Assembly (NCBI RefSeq): GCF_013362815.1
Contig: NZ_JABFVK010000112.1
Coordinates: forward strand, 1-53,680
Length of the DNA stretch: 53,680 bases
Source of the DNA: Hamadaea sp.
GTDB lineage: Bacteria; Actinomycetota; Actinomycetes; Mycobacteriales; Micromonosporaceae
Direction of reading: 5' to 3'
The translations under genes were made by a program, and so were the position numbers. The number at the start of each line of letters is the position of its first letter. Position 1 is the stretch's first letter. Positions 16,827-25,019 of the stretch are shown here, piece by piece. Below the pieces are notes generated by a model, which saw only the letters and a list, made by a program, of their open reading frames with translations, was not told the DNA's origin and did not search any database.

Positions 16827-18179
16827 ATGAACAGCATCCGGCTACTTCTCGCCGCCACCGTGGTTCTGGCCGCCGTGCCGCCCGCCACGGCGACCGCGCA
16901 GTCATCGGGGGCAGCGATGTCGGTCATGACGCCCGCGACCTCGGTCGCCGCCCGCACGGATCGCCGGCCGGTCGCCGGGGGCGTCTACGACCCGGTCGCC
17001 CAGACCACTTTCATCACGTGGGGCGGCCAGAACGAGGACAACTACATTCAGGCGTACGCACACTCGACGGGCACGTGGTCGGCCCCGGTGAAGGTCGGCG
17101 ACGGCGATGCGGACTCGCACAACTACCCGACGATCGTCCAGGCGCCCGACGGCCACCTCCTCGTCTTCCGCGGTATGCACAACCGCGAGCTGGTCGTCGC
17201 CCGCTCCCCCGCGCCGCACTCGATCGACGGGATGTGGACCGAACAGGTCATCGCGGAGGGAGACGGGGCGACCTATCCGATGCCGTTCGTGACGGGGGAC
17301 GGCTCGATCTTCGTCTTCGTCCGTGAGACCACCCGCGACCTCGACCACACCACGCCCACCGACACTCGGCCGATGAAGTACGTCCGCTCGACGGACAACG
17401 GTCTCACCTGGCAGAACACGCTCCAGCTGACCGGGACCAAGTATGCGATCGCACCGGTCGGCCGAGCCGACAACCTGAACGAGATCTACATCGGACAGCT
17501 ACGCCTGGAGCCGGCCGGCTCCGGACGGCCGGAACGGGTACACATCGTCTACACGCTGGCCGGTGGCGGTTCCGAGGGTCACCTGCACGACCGATACCAC
17601 CGCAACGTCTACTACGCCACGTTCACCCCCGGCGACCTGCGTTTCCACTCCGCGACCGGAGTGGATCTCGGCTTCACCGTCGACGACGCCGACCAGGAGG
17701 CGTACCTCAAGGTGGCGCAGACCGAGCTGCAGGCCACCAATCCGCGTACGCCGGACTACATCTCGCTCGTCGGATCGACCCGGAACGGCCGTCCGTTCGT
17801 GGTCTGGATGGAGATCGACGTCACCGGTGACCTGCACGATCACACCGCGACCTGGACGCCGGACGGCTGGGTGGCGCGCGAATTCGCGACCGGCGTCCGC
17901 GTACGCGACATGGAGCCGGCCGGTCCGCAGACGTGGCGGGTGTACGCCACCCCCGCGACCGGGATCGACACCTACCTGCTTCGCGCCGGTACGCCCGACG
18001 CCGACGAACTGTGGAGCTACGAGTCCCGGATCGACATTCCCGATGCGGTGCAACGGATCGAAGTGATCGGCGGCTACCGGGATCCGGCTCGCATCCTCGC
18101 CACCGGGGCGAGTAGCGGGCGCGACGTCGACACGTACTACGACGGCGACATCTACGTCGCCGGGCTCGCCCGCCCCTAG
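16827..18179 (+). CDS. Secreted BNR-repeat protein (BNR_4-like), probable glycan-acting
   Basis: 450 residues with a Sec signal (MNSIRLLLAATVVLAAVPPATATA). The mature protein is a beta-propeller of the BNR_4 type: an opening VAGGVYDPVAQTTFITW, then SHNYPTIVQAPDGHLLVF and RGMHNRELVVARS, where the paired HN motifs are the typical conserved positions. An Asp-box follows (VRSTDNGLTW), then a long run of strands. BNR_4 proteins include polysaccharide lyases and related secreted enzymes, so a role in processing an acidic polysaccharide is likely but the substrate is unknown. It converges with the PL8 lyase gene, the two being separated only by a palindrome, which supports a shared pathway without proving it. 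Confidence 0.8.
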   Translation: MNSIRLLLAATVVLAAVPPATATAQSSGAAMSVMTPATSVAARTDRRPVAGGVYDPVAQTTFITWGGQNEDNYIQAYAHSTGTWSAPVKVGDGDADSHNYPTIVQAPDGHLLVFRGMHNRELVVARSPAPHSIDGMWTEQVIAEGDGATYPMPFVTGDGSIFVFVRETTRDLDHTTPTDTRPMKYVRSTDNGLTWQNTLQLTGTKYAIAPVGRADNLNEIYIGQLRLEPAGSGRPERVHIVYTLAGGGSEGHLHDRYHRNVYYATFTPGDLRFHSATGVDLGFTVDDADQEAYLKVAQTELQATNPRTPDYISLVGSTRNGRPFVVWMEIDVTGDLHDHTATWTPDGWVAREFATGVRVRDMEPAGPQTWRVYATPATGIDTYLLRAGTPDADELWSYESRIDIPDAVQRIEVIGGYRDPARILATGASSGRDVDTYYDGDIYVAGLARP

Positions 18180-18183
18180 CAAT

Positions 18184-18248
18184 GCGCTGGATCAGGGTTC
18201 CGGGTCGAATCTCGCTCCAAGATTCGACCGAGAACCCTGATCCAGCGC
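18184..18248. terminator. Intergenic palindrome, family A, between convergent BNR and PL8 genes
   Basis: Arms GCGCTGGATCAGGGTTC at 18184-18200 and its near-complement at 18232-18248, extended inward by GGGTCGAATC against GATTCGACC. It starts 5 bp after the BNR stop and lies between two converging genes, an ideal place for a bidirectional terminator. Confidence 0.75.
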
Positions 18249-18290
18249 GAAAAGCGCCAGCGCCAAAAAGCGCCAGCGCCAAAAAGCGGG
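18249..18290. repeat. AGCGCCAGCGCCAAAA repeat tail
   Basis: The 16-17-bp unit AAGCGCCAGCGCCAAAA occurs twice with a partial third, running from the palindrome up to the PL8 stop codon. Confidence 0.75.
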
Positions 18291-21182
18291 CTAGGAGAGC
18301 ACTTCGAGGAACGGCGGATTGACCGTGTTACTGCGGCTGTTCAGGGTGACCGCGAGACTCTTCGCCGCCGCGGCGAGCCCCACGGTGAGGATTCGGTCGC
18401 CGGCGTACTGGGCTTGGGCGAACGCCGTCACGTCCAATGGAATCCAGTCCTTCACGTCGCCGATCGTGCGGGTGTCGAGCACCGTTCCCAGCGCGGGCTG
18501 CGTACTCCAGGTGACCCCCGTCTCGGTCCAGCTGTCGACGGAGACGCCGTAGGCGGAGAACGCGGTGTGCGTACCGGCGGAATCGGCCGTCTCGCCGTAG
18601 ACCCAGAGGATCGCCCGGCGCGGCGCGGCGGGCAGTCCGGAGAGGTCGAACTTGAGGAAAGACCTTCGGGCGTACCCGGTCGCGTCGTTCTTCACCACCA
18701 ACGCCGAGTCGCTGCCGTAGTTCGTGCTCGCGTAGGAGCCGTCGCGCACGTAGGCGTCGGCCATCGGGACCACTGTGGACGGAGTCGCCGGGGTCACCGC
18801 CGAACCGGTCCCGAACGTGATCGTCCGGCTCGCGCCGAGCGCGCCACCCGTCTCGACCAGCAGCTTGATCGGTGCGAGCCCCAGGACCGTCACCTGCGGA
18901 TCTCCGGTCGCGGTCGCGTACCCGTTGATGTTGATCGTGACCGTGAGCGTCGTCGCGGACCTGGTGGGGTCGGCCACGCTGACGCGCAGCGTGCCGCCGG
19001 ACTCGCGGACCAGGACCGAGCACGGCCCGGACACGGTGATCGGACCCGCGGTGCCGGCGGTGAAGAAGTTCGCGGCGGTCACGCCGGAGGCACCGTCCGC
19101 GATCGCCTGCACGCTCGTGGTGTTCGAAACTGTGGTCACGGTGGGATTCGCGGCTCGCGCGGCGGTCATCGTCGCGTCGGCGCCCGGCATCAGGACATAG
19201 TTGTACGCCGAACCGACCGGATCTGTCCCGTGATCAACCCAAAGCGTGAGGTACTTGCGGGTGAGCGCGGTGGTAGACCCGCCGGTGTTGATCGAACTCC
19301 ACGCCCCGGTACGCGCCTCGCGCAGCGCCTTGACCGTGGCCCCACCAGGGAAGAGGTAGCCGCCGAAGCCGGACAGGCAGGCCCAGTCCGCGCCGGTGAA
19401 GGTCGCCGACCAGCCCATCGCGGTGGACTGCGCGACGCCGTCCACCGTGAAGGCCTGGTTTCCCGTGCCCGGACCCAGATTCCGATTGTCCACAGTGGTC
19501 TCGACCGCGACGCCGTCGGTGCAGGTGATGCCGGCCCCGAGGCAGACCACCGAGTCGTCGAGGCAGAACCAGGACTTCTTGCCGGTCAGGGTGGACTGGA
19601 GGCCGCGAGTGTCCTGCCCCAGCGCGGAGTAGGTGCCGTCGGTCGCGCCGCCGACCCAGGTCGTGGCCGGATAGGACGCGCCCCACGCGCCACCGGCGGC
19701 GTCGGCGAGCGCCTTGCGCGAGGCGGTCACGCCCGGCAGCCGATACGGGTCCACAGTCGGCCAATAGGAGTCGGAGTACTGACCGTTGCCGAAGGTGTCG
19801 CCCCACCAATACGTCATGCCGTTGCCGGTGTGCCAGCCGTGCAGGTTCTCCCCGTTGCCGGTCTCGTAGTAGGTCGTCCGCGAAGAGCACATGCTCACGG
19901 CGAGCGCCCACTTCGCCCGGCGATGCGTCGCCCGATCCATCGCGCCGAACACCTTGCTGTTCACCGGTTCCGCGATGGCCGTCACGCTGCTGTCGGCGAG
20001 TACGGCCTGTCCGGCGGCGAGCGTCGGGATGCCCAGCGACAGGTCGCCGGTGAAGGGCTTCCAGTAGTCGCGTTGCAGCCAGCCCTTGACCAGGCCGCGC
20101 CAGCGTGCGCGTTCGGTCGCGCTCGCCGCGTCGGCCAGCATGAGGATGCCGCCGACGAGGCCGTGCCCGCGGGTGTGGTCGTCCTGCGGGATCTGCAGTG
20201 GATCGGCGGCGGTCAGGCCCCGGCTGATCGCCCGGCCCGAGACGCCGTCCATCATCAGCCCGTTGAACAGGAACGGGGCGTACGACTTCTCGACGGAGTC
20301 GAAGACGAGCTGCCGGTTCGGATCGGTGACCGCCCAGGTCGAGCCGGCCAGGAGTTTGAAGAGCATCCCCAGCCCGCCGAGCAGGACCGCGCCGTAGGTT
20401 CCGGCGTACGGGACTCGGGTGTGCTGGAGGAACGAGCCGTCGGCGTAGTACCCGTCGCCCACGACTACCAGCGGGAACACCGGCGACAGCGCATCCCGGG
20501 CCAGGGCGATCTTGGCGGAGTTCTTGCCGACTACACCCCGGAGGGCCAGGCCCCGGCACAGGTCCACCCGGTTCGCCCCGGTGCTCGTCCCCGCGTACGC
20601 CGAGACTAGCGAGTCCGGCAGATAGTGATCCACCGCGGCGAGGTAGGTCGAGATCTGCGTACTGGACAACGCCGAGTACACCAGGCATATCGTGTCGAGC
20701 AGCGACTGCGGCGAGCCGATCTGCCAGTCCCACCAGTTGTCATAGGTCGCCGCCGTCGCGGTGTACGCGTGCGCGGCCACCCAGTCCAGCCCGCTCACCA
20801 CGTCGGCGAGAACGCCGGAGTCGCCGGTGAGGCCGGTTCCCGGCAACGCGTACGCCCGCGCGAGCGCGCCGAGCCGGCCCAGGGTCCCCGTGACGTTGGC
20901 GCTGACCGTGCCGATGGGCAGGTCCGGCCAGAGAGATCCGGTCGTGGGCGCCATCGCGGCCTGGTAGTCCGCCGCGACTTGCCCCGCTTGAGCGAGCTTG
21001 GTCGCGTACGGCTCGGCCGTGGGGCTGTAACCGGTTCCAAGGATCATGTCCACTCGGCGTTGCCGGAGAGCGTCGTACTCGTCGGCGGCCCAGGCGGGTG
21101 TGCCGAGAGTCGTCGCAGTGACCAGGGAGGTCGTCGCTGTCACGCCGGAGATGCGGAGGAAGTCGCGTCGGGACCACGTCAT
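18291..21182 (-). CDS. Polysaccharide lyase family 8 (hyaluronate/chondroitin/xanthan lyase type) with C-terminal DNRLRE module
   Basis: 963 residues from the ATG at 21182, which has GGGAG about 6 bases upstream. It begins with a twin-arginine signal (SRRDFLRISG, Arg5-Arg6) ending near PAWA-AD. An alpha/alpha-toroid domain (about 35-380) holds the PL8 catalytic set: Asn204 in TGANRVDL, His254 and Tyr263 in QHTRVPYAGTYG (the same 9-residue spacing as His399/Tyr408 of pneumococcal hyaluronate lyase) and Arg317/Arg321 in GRAISRG. The aromatic patch NWWDWQIGSP is present. Beta domains follow (ENLHGWHTGNGMTYWW and onward). The last 165 residues are a DNRLRE (CBM96-like) module. It cleaves uronic-acid polysaccharides by beta-elimination; the exact substrate is not readable. 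Export folded by Tat is inferred from the signal. Confidence 0.93.
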   Translation of the reverse strand: MTWSRRDFLRISGVTATTSLVTATTLGTPAWAADEYDALRQRRVDMILGTGYSPTAEPYATKLAQAGQVAADYQAAMAPTTGSLWPDLPIGTVSANVTGTLGRLGALARAYALPGTGLTGDSGVLADVVSGLDWVAAHAYTATAATYDNWWDWQIGSPQSLLDTICLVYSALSSTQISTYLAAVDHYLPDSLVSAYAGTSTGANRVDLCRGLALRGVVGKNSAKIALARDALSPVFPLVVVGDGYYADGSFLQHTRVPYAGTYGAVLLGGLGMLFKLLAGSTWAVTDPNRQLVFDSVEKSYAPFLFNGLMMDGVSGRAISRGLTAADPLQIPQDDHTRGHGLVGGILMLADAASATERARWRGLVKGWLQRDYWKPFTGDLSLGIPTLAAGQAVLADSSVTAIAEPVNSKVFGAMDRATHRRAKWALAVSMCSSRTTYYETGNGENLHGWHTGNGMTYWWGDTFGNGQYSDSYWPTVDPYRLPGVTASRKALADAAGGAWGASYPATTWVGGATDGTYSALGQDTRGLQSTLTGKKSWFCLDDSVVCLGAGITCTDGVAVETTVDNRNLGPGTGNQAFTVDGVAQSTAMGWSATFTGADWACLSGFGGYLFPGGATVKALREARTGAWSSINTGGSTTALTRKYLTLWVDHGTDPVGSAYNYVLMPGADATMTAARAANPTVTTVSNTTSVQAIADGASGVTAANFFTAGTAGPITVSGPCSVLVRESGGTLRVSVADPTRSATTLTVTININGYATATGDPQVTVLGLAPIKLLVETGGALGASRTITFGTGSAVTPATPSTVVPMADAYVRDGSYASTNYGSDSALVVKNDATGYARRSFLKFDLSGLPAAPRRAILWVYGETADSAGTHTAFSAYGVSVDSWTETGVTWSTQPALGTVLDTRTIGDVKDWIPLDVTAFAQAQYAGDRILTVGLAAAAKSLAVTLNSRSNTVNPPFLEVLS

Positions 21183-21320
21183 GAGGGCTCCCACAGTTCG
21201 GTAGTAACCGATTTCTGGATGCCGACACGGTAGCGGCCCGCGACCGTGCACACAATAGGTCGCTTCACTCCTGGCTTAAGCGACGCCGGGATCGGCGGCC
21301 GATCGCTCTACCGTCCGCGC

Positions 21321-23015
21321 ATGAGACGCATTCTTGCTCTTGCGCTGGTGGCGACCGGGCTGGTCGGCGTACCGGCGACGGCCGTTGCTGCGGCAACCCC
21401 GTCGGAGGTCGTGCTCGACTTCGCCGGGACGACGCCTGCGCCCGCCCCAGCCGTGCCGGGGGCGCGTACGGGCGGTCAAGTCACCTGGCTGCAGGACGCT
21501 CCTCCGGCCCACCTCGATCCACAGCAGATCTATGACATCGTCGAGCTGTCGTCGCAACTGTTCCATCGGACGCTGACGGCGTACCTGGAAGATCCGAACG
21601 GCGGGCCGACTCGACTCGTCGGGGACCTCGCGACGAACGCCGGGGAGAGCACCGACGGCGGGCGAGTCTGGACCTATCACCTCCGGCCCGGGATCACGTT
21701 CGAGAACGGCAGCCCGATCACTTCGCGCGACATCGCGTACGGGATCGCGCGGTCCTTCAGCGACCAGGGCGCGTTCGGCGCGCACTACCTCCAGCCCGCG
21801 CTGGATCCCTCAGGCGCCTACACCGGCCCGTACGCCGGATCACCGATCCCGCCCGGAATCAGCCTCCCCGACGACCGGACGCTGGTCTTCACCTTCGCCC
21901 AACCGCACCCCGAACTGCCGTTCCTGGTGGCGTTCCCGACGACGACGCCGGTTCCGCAGGCGGCGGACACCCAAGCCGACTACGACCGGACCTTCCTGGC
22001 CACCGGCCCGTACCGGCGGATCGCCGAGGTGCCCGGGGTGTCGCTGACCCTCGGCCGCAATCCCGCCTGGAATCCGGCCTCCGACCCCCTCCGTCACCAG
22101 TACGCCGACACCGTTCAGATCGAATGGACGGTCGACCGGGCGACGCAGACCCAGCGCCTGCTGACCGCGTCGGGCGCAGACATGGCGGCCGTCATGACGG
22201 CGAACGTCGCGGCCGACCAGATCCCCGTCGTCCAGGGCGATCCCGCCTTGTCCACCCGTACGCTCGCCGGCCCGACCGGGCTCGCGAAGTACATCAACAT
22301 CAACACTCGCCGAGTCACCGACGTCTCCGTACGCAAGGCGCTGAACTGGGCGTTCGACCGCGGTGCGCTCCTCGACGCCCAAGGCGGTCCGGCCGTCGGA
22401 GCACCGTTGACCACCGTCCTCTCGCCCACCATGCCGGGCTGGCTGGACTATGACGCGTACGCGAGTGGCGGGCACGGCGACGTGACCAAGGCCAAGCAGT
22501 TGCTGCGCGGACGAAAGCCCACCCTCACGTACTGCTATCCCGACACGCCTGACGACGCCACGGGGGCGGCCGTCGTGCGTACGGGTCTGCAACGGGCGGG
22601 CTTCCGGATCACGCCGACTCCGCTGAACGCGGCCGATTACTGGGGCATCATCGGCGCGACCGACTCGACCTGCGACCTGATGTACAGCGCTTGGGTCGCC
22701 GACTTCCCAGACGGCAACGCCACCCTCGGAACATTGCTGCACGGGGGCAGCCTCGCCGCCGGATGGAGCGTGAACTTCTCGAAGTTCGACGAACCGTGCG
22801 TCAACACCCGGCTCGACGAGCTGGCCGCGATGACCGACCGCTCGGCGGCCGCGCCACTCTACGGCCAGCTCGATCACGACGTCATGTCCCGGTACGCCCC
22901 CCTGATCCCGACCGTGTCCGCTAGTGCGTACCTGTTGCACGGGCCGGGGCTGGGCGGCGTGTTCCTGAGCCCCACCAGTGGGCGGCCCAACCTCACCAAC
23001 TCGTTCGTCCGCTGA
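21321..23015 (+). CDS. Secreted solute-binding protein, SBP_bac_5 (oligopeptide/dipeptide type)
   Basis: 564 residues from the ATG at 21321; the frame is open 25 codons upstream but that part overlaps the PL8 promoter region. Sec signal MRRILALALVATGLVGVPATAVAA. The family signature is clear: DAPPAHLDPQQIYDIVELSSQLFHRTL, VWTYHLRPGITFENGSPITSRDIAYGI and VRKALNWAFDRGAL. Such proteins bind peptides or other oligomers for an ABC importer. Two oddities: no lipobox cysteine is present, unlike the paralogue at 40703, and no permease or ATPase genes are adjacent. It may be a free secreted binding protein or share another importer. It is divergent from PL8, so uptake of oligosaccharide products is possible but speculative. 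Confidence 0.85.
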   Translation: MRRILALALVATGLVGVPATAVAAATPSEVVLDFAGTTPAPAPAVPGARTGGQVTWLQDAPPAHLDPQQIYDIVELSSQLFHRTLTAYLEDPNGGPTRLVGDLATNAGESTDGGRVWTYHLRPGITFENGSPITSRDIAYGIARSFSDQGAFGAHYLQPALDPSGAYTGPYAGSPIPPGISLPDDRTLVFTFAQPHPELPFLVAFPTTTPVPQAADTQADYDRTFLATGPYRRIAEVPGVSLTLGRNPAWNPASDPLRHQYADTVQIEWTVDRATQTQRLLTASGADMAAVMTANVAADQIPVVQGDPALSTRTLAGPTGLAKYININTRRVTDVSVRKALNWAFDRGALLDAQGGPAVGAPLTTVLSPTMPGWLDYDAYASGGHGDVTKAKQLLRGRKPTLTYCYPDTPDDATGAAVVRTGLQRAGFRITPTPLNAADYWGIIGATDSTCDLMYSAWVADFPDGNATLGTLLHGGSLAAGWSVNFSKFDEPCVNTRLDELAAMTDRSAAAPLYGQLDHDVMSRYAPLIPTVSASAYLLHGPGLGGVFLSPTSGRPNLTNSFVR

Positions 23016-23024
23016 CCCCGTCAG

Positions 23025-23086
23025 CTGCGGATCACGGTTGTGCAAGCGTCCCGCGCGCGGGCAGCATGCACAACCGTGATCCGCAG
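23025..23086. terminator. Intergenic palindrome, family B, after SBP gene
   Basis: Twenty-base perfect arms: CTGCGGATCACGGTTGTGCA at 23025-23044 and its complement at 23067-23086. The centre contains CCGCGCGCGG. It lies 9 bp after the SBP stop and 21 bp before the kynU start. It is nearly identical to the element at 53457-53519. Confidence 0.75.
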
Positions 23087-23090
23087 GGTG

Positions 23091-23107
23091 AAAGTAGAGT
23101 CGGCGGC
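23091..23107 (+). promoter_or_regulatory. Possible -10 element for kynU
   Basis: TAGAGT at 23095-23100 ends 7 bases before the GTG chosen for kynU, the distance expected for a leaderless actinobacterial transcript. No good -35 is visible because the upstream region is the palindrome. Weak evidence. Confidence 0.3.
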
Positions 23108-24379
23108 GTGGATGACCTCCTGACCCGCGCCCGAACGCTCGACGCCGCCGACCCGCTGGCCGAGTACCGCGCGCGCTTCTTCTACCCCGACGCCGAGCCC
23201 GACCTGATCTACCTCGACGGCAACTCGCTCGGCCGCCCGCCGCTGGCCACCCGGGACCGGCTGCGCAAGCTGCTCGACGAGGAGTGGGGCACCGACCTCG
23301 TCCGCGGCTGGGACCGCTGGATCACGCTGGCCCGCGATGCCGGTGACGTGCTGGCCACCGGCGTACTCGGGGTGGACCCGGGCGAGGTGCTGCTGTGCGA
23401 CACCGCCAGCGTCAACCTCTACAAACTCGCCGTCGCCGCCTGCGACGCCCGGCCGGGCCGATCGGTGATCATCACCGACGACGACAATTTCCCGTCCGAC
23501 CAGTACGTCCTCCAAGGCGTCGCCGACGCCCGCGGTATGCGGCTGGAAGTCATCAAGACCGATCTGGACCTCGGCGTCACCGCCGACCAGGTACGCGCGG
23601 CGATCGCCGCCTGCCCCGCCGGCGAAGTCGCGGTGATCAGCCTGCAGCATGTGGCGTACCGGTCGGGAGCGATCGCGGACATGGTGGCGATCACGCAGGC
23701 CGCGCACGACGCGGGCGCGATCATGCTCTGGGACCTGTGCCACGCGGCGGGCGCGGTACCGACGCCGCTGCGCGAGTCGGGCGCGGACCTGGCGATCGGC
23801 TGCACCTACAAGCATTTGAACGGCGGACCGGGCGCGCCCGGCTTCCTCTACGTGCGGCGTGACCTCCAGGAGTCGCTGCGCCAGCCGATCTGGGGCTGGT
23901 TCGGCCAGGCCAACCAGTTCGACATGGGCTTCGACTACGACCCGGTGCCCACAGTGGAGCGCTTCCTGATCAGCTCCACCCCGGTCATGGGCGGGTACGC
24001 CGCCTGGGAAGGCGCCAAGCTGACCGCGGAGGCGGGCGTCGACCGGATCGCGGCCAAGGGCGCGCAGCTCGGGCAGTACGCGATCGAGCTCTTCGACGAG
24101 TGGCTGGCTCCGTTGGGCCTGCGGCTGGCCAGCCCCCGCGATCCGGCGAAGCGCGGGGCGCACGTGACGCTGCATCACGAGGCGGCTTGGCAGATCTGCC
24201 AGGCCTGGAAGCATGCGGGCGTCATCCCCGACTTCCGTACGCCGGACCGGCTCCGGATCGGTTTCGCTCCGCTCTACACGACCTTCGCCGAGGTCTACGA
24301 CGCCTTCGTCCGGCTGCGGACGATCGTCGACTCCTCGTCCTACCGCGACTTCCCGCTTACTCGCTCCCGCATCACCTGA
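23108..24379 (+). CDS. kynU: Kynureninase
   Basis: 423 residues from a GTG at 23108; an upstream in-frame ATG at 23066 lies inside a palindrome and is unlikely to be used. PLP fold-type I enzyme. DGNSLGRPP near the N-terminus, DDDNFPSDQYV, LWDLCHAAGAVP (aspartate of the cofactor site) and the Schiff-base lysine in CTYKHLNGGPG (Lys235) are all diagnostic of kynureninase. It cleaves kynurenine to anthranilate and alanine, or 3-hydroxykynurenine to 3-hydroxyanthranilate, in tryptophan catabolism. Tryptophan dioxygenase and an Lrp-type regulator lie immediately downstream. No kynurenine formamidase gene is present in the cluster, so that step must be encoded elsewhere. Confidence 0.95.
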   Translation: MDDLLTRARTLDAADPLAEYRARFFYPDAEPDLIYLDGNSLGRPPLATRDRLRKLLDEEWGTDLVRGWDRWITLARDAGDVLATGVLGVDPGEVLLCDTASVNLYKLAVAACDARPGRSVIITDDDNFPSDQYVLQGVADARGMRLEVIKTDLDLGVTADQVRAAIAACPAGEVAVISLQHVAYRSGAIADMVAITQAAHDAGAIMLWDLCHAAGAVPTPLRESGADLAIGCTYKHLNGGPGAPGFLYVRRDLQESLRQPIWGWFGQANQFDMGFDYDPVPTVERFLISSTPVMGGYAAWEGAKLTAEAGVDRIAAKGAQLGQYAIELFDEWLAPLGLRLASPRDPAKRGAHVTLHHEAAWQICQAWKHAGVIPDFRTPDRLRIGFAPLYTTFAEVYDAFVRLRTIVDSSSYRDFPLTRSRIT

Positions 24380-24385
24380 CTTTCC

Positions 24386-24454
24386 GGGCGCTGGATCAGG
24401 GTTCCGGGTCGAATCTTGGCCCATGATTCGACCGAGATCCCTGATCCAGCGCCC
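24386..24454. terminator. Intergenic palindrome, family A, between convergent kynU and Lrp genes
   Basis: Arms GGGCGCTGGATCAGGG at 24386-24401 and its complement, with one mismatch, ending at 24454; inner part GGGTCGAATC against GATTCGACC. It lies 6 bp after the kynU stop and 17 bp after the stop of the converging regulator. Confidence 0.75.
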
Positions 24455-24471
24455 CAAAGCGCAAAGGCCGG

Positions 24472-24906
24472 TCAGAGGGGCGTGACCGGACGCCACGTGA
24501 TGGGGCTGGACAAGATCATGGCGGTGGACGGCCGCCCGTACCCGGCCAGCCGGTCGATGAAGCGTTCCAGCTCCGCCATCGAAGACACCGAGACCTTGAG
24601 CGCGCAGCAGGCGTCGCCGCTGACTCGATGCATCTGCAGGACCTCGGGCCAATCCGCCACGGCGGGTTCCCGCAGCAGGCAGGTCGGCCCGTAGCAGTGC
24701 ATCCGGATGAGCGCGGTGGCCTGCCGTCCGGCCTTCGCGAGGTCGACGTGAGCGTGGTAGCCGGTGATCACACCGGTCTCCTGGAGACGGCGTACGCGCT
24801 CGGCGACAGCAGGCGCGGAGAGGTTCACCCGCCGCGAGAGTTCGTTGAACGAGAGCCGGGCGTCCCGTTGTAGTTCGTCCAGAATGTGCCAGTCCACCGG
24901 GTCCAC
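24472..24906 (-). CDS. Lrp/AsnC family regulator, probably of tryptophan catabolism
   Basis: 144 residues. The N-terminal helix-turn-helix (MDPVDWHILDELQRDARLSFNELSRRVNLSAPAVAERVRRLQ, split here only for description) is the classic Lrp/AsnC opening. The RAM ligand-binding and oligomerisation domain follows (about 65-135, with VSGDACCALKV). It sits between kynU and kynA, converging on the first and diverging from the second, so autoregulation plus control of kynA, like KynR of other bacteria, is likely. The effector would be kynurenine or tryptophan by analogy. Several cysteines (MHCYGPTC, DACC) are unusual but may be incidental. Confidence 0.92.
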   Translation of the reverse strand: MDPVDWHILDELQRDARLSFNELSRRVNLSAPAVAERVRRLQETGVITGYHAHVDLAKAGRQATALIRMHCYGPTCLLREPAVADWPEVLQMHRVSGDACCALKVSVSSMAELERFIDRLAGYGRPSTAMILSSPITWRPVTPL

Positions 24907-25019
24907 TTAACGATCGTAAACCGCGACCGGGCGAATGCCCGCCGAATACAAGATCAAATCGCCGTAACGAGCTTCGACGGCCCTTCAAAGACCACCCGGA
25001 ACAGCGGTTTGATGGGGTC
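24907..25019. promoter_or_regulatory. Divergent control region, Lrp-type gene and kynA
   Basis: 113 bp between the two starts. It contains the 8-bp palindrome ACGATCGT at 24910-24917 inside the AT-richer TTAACGATCGTAAA, just ahead of the regulator start. Candidate Lrp-type binding site; no firm -10/-35 pair was seen. Confidence 0.35.
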
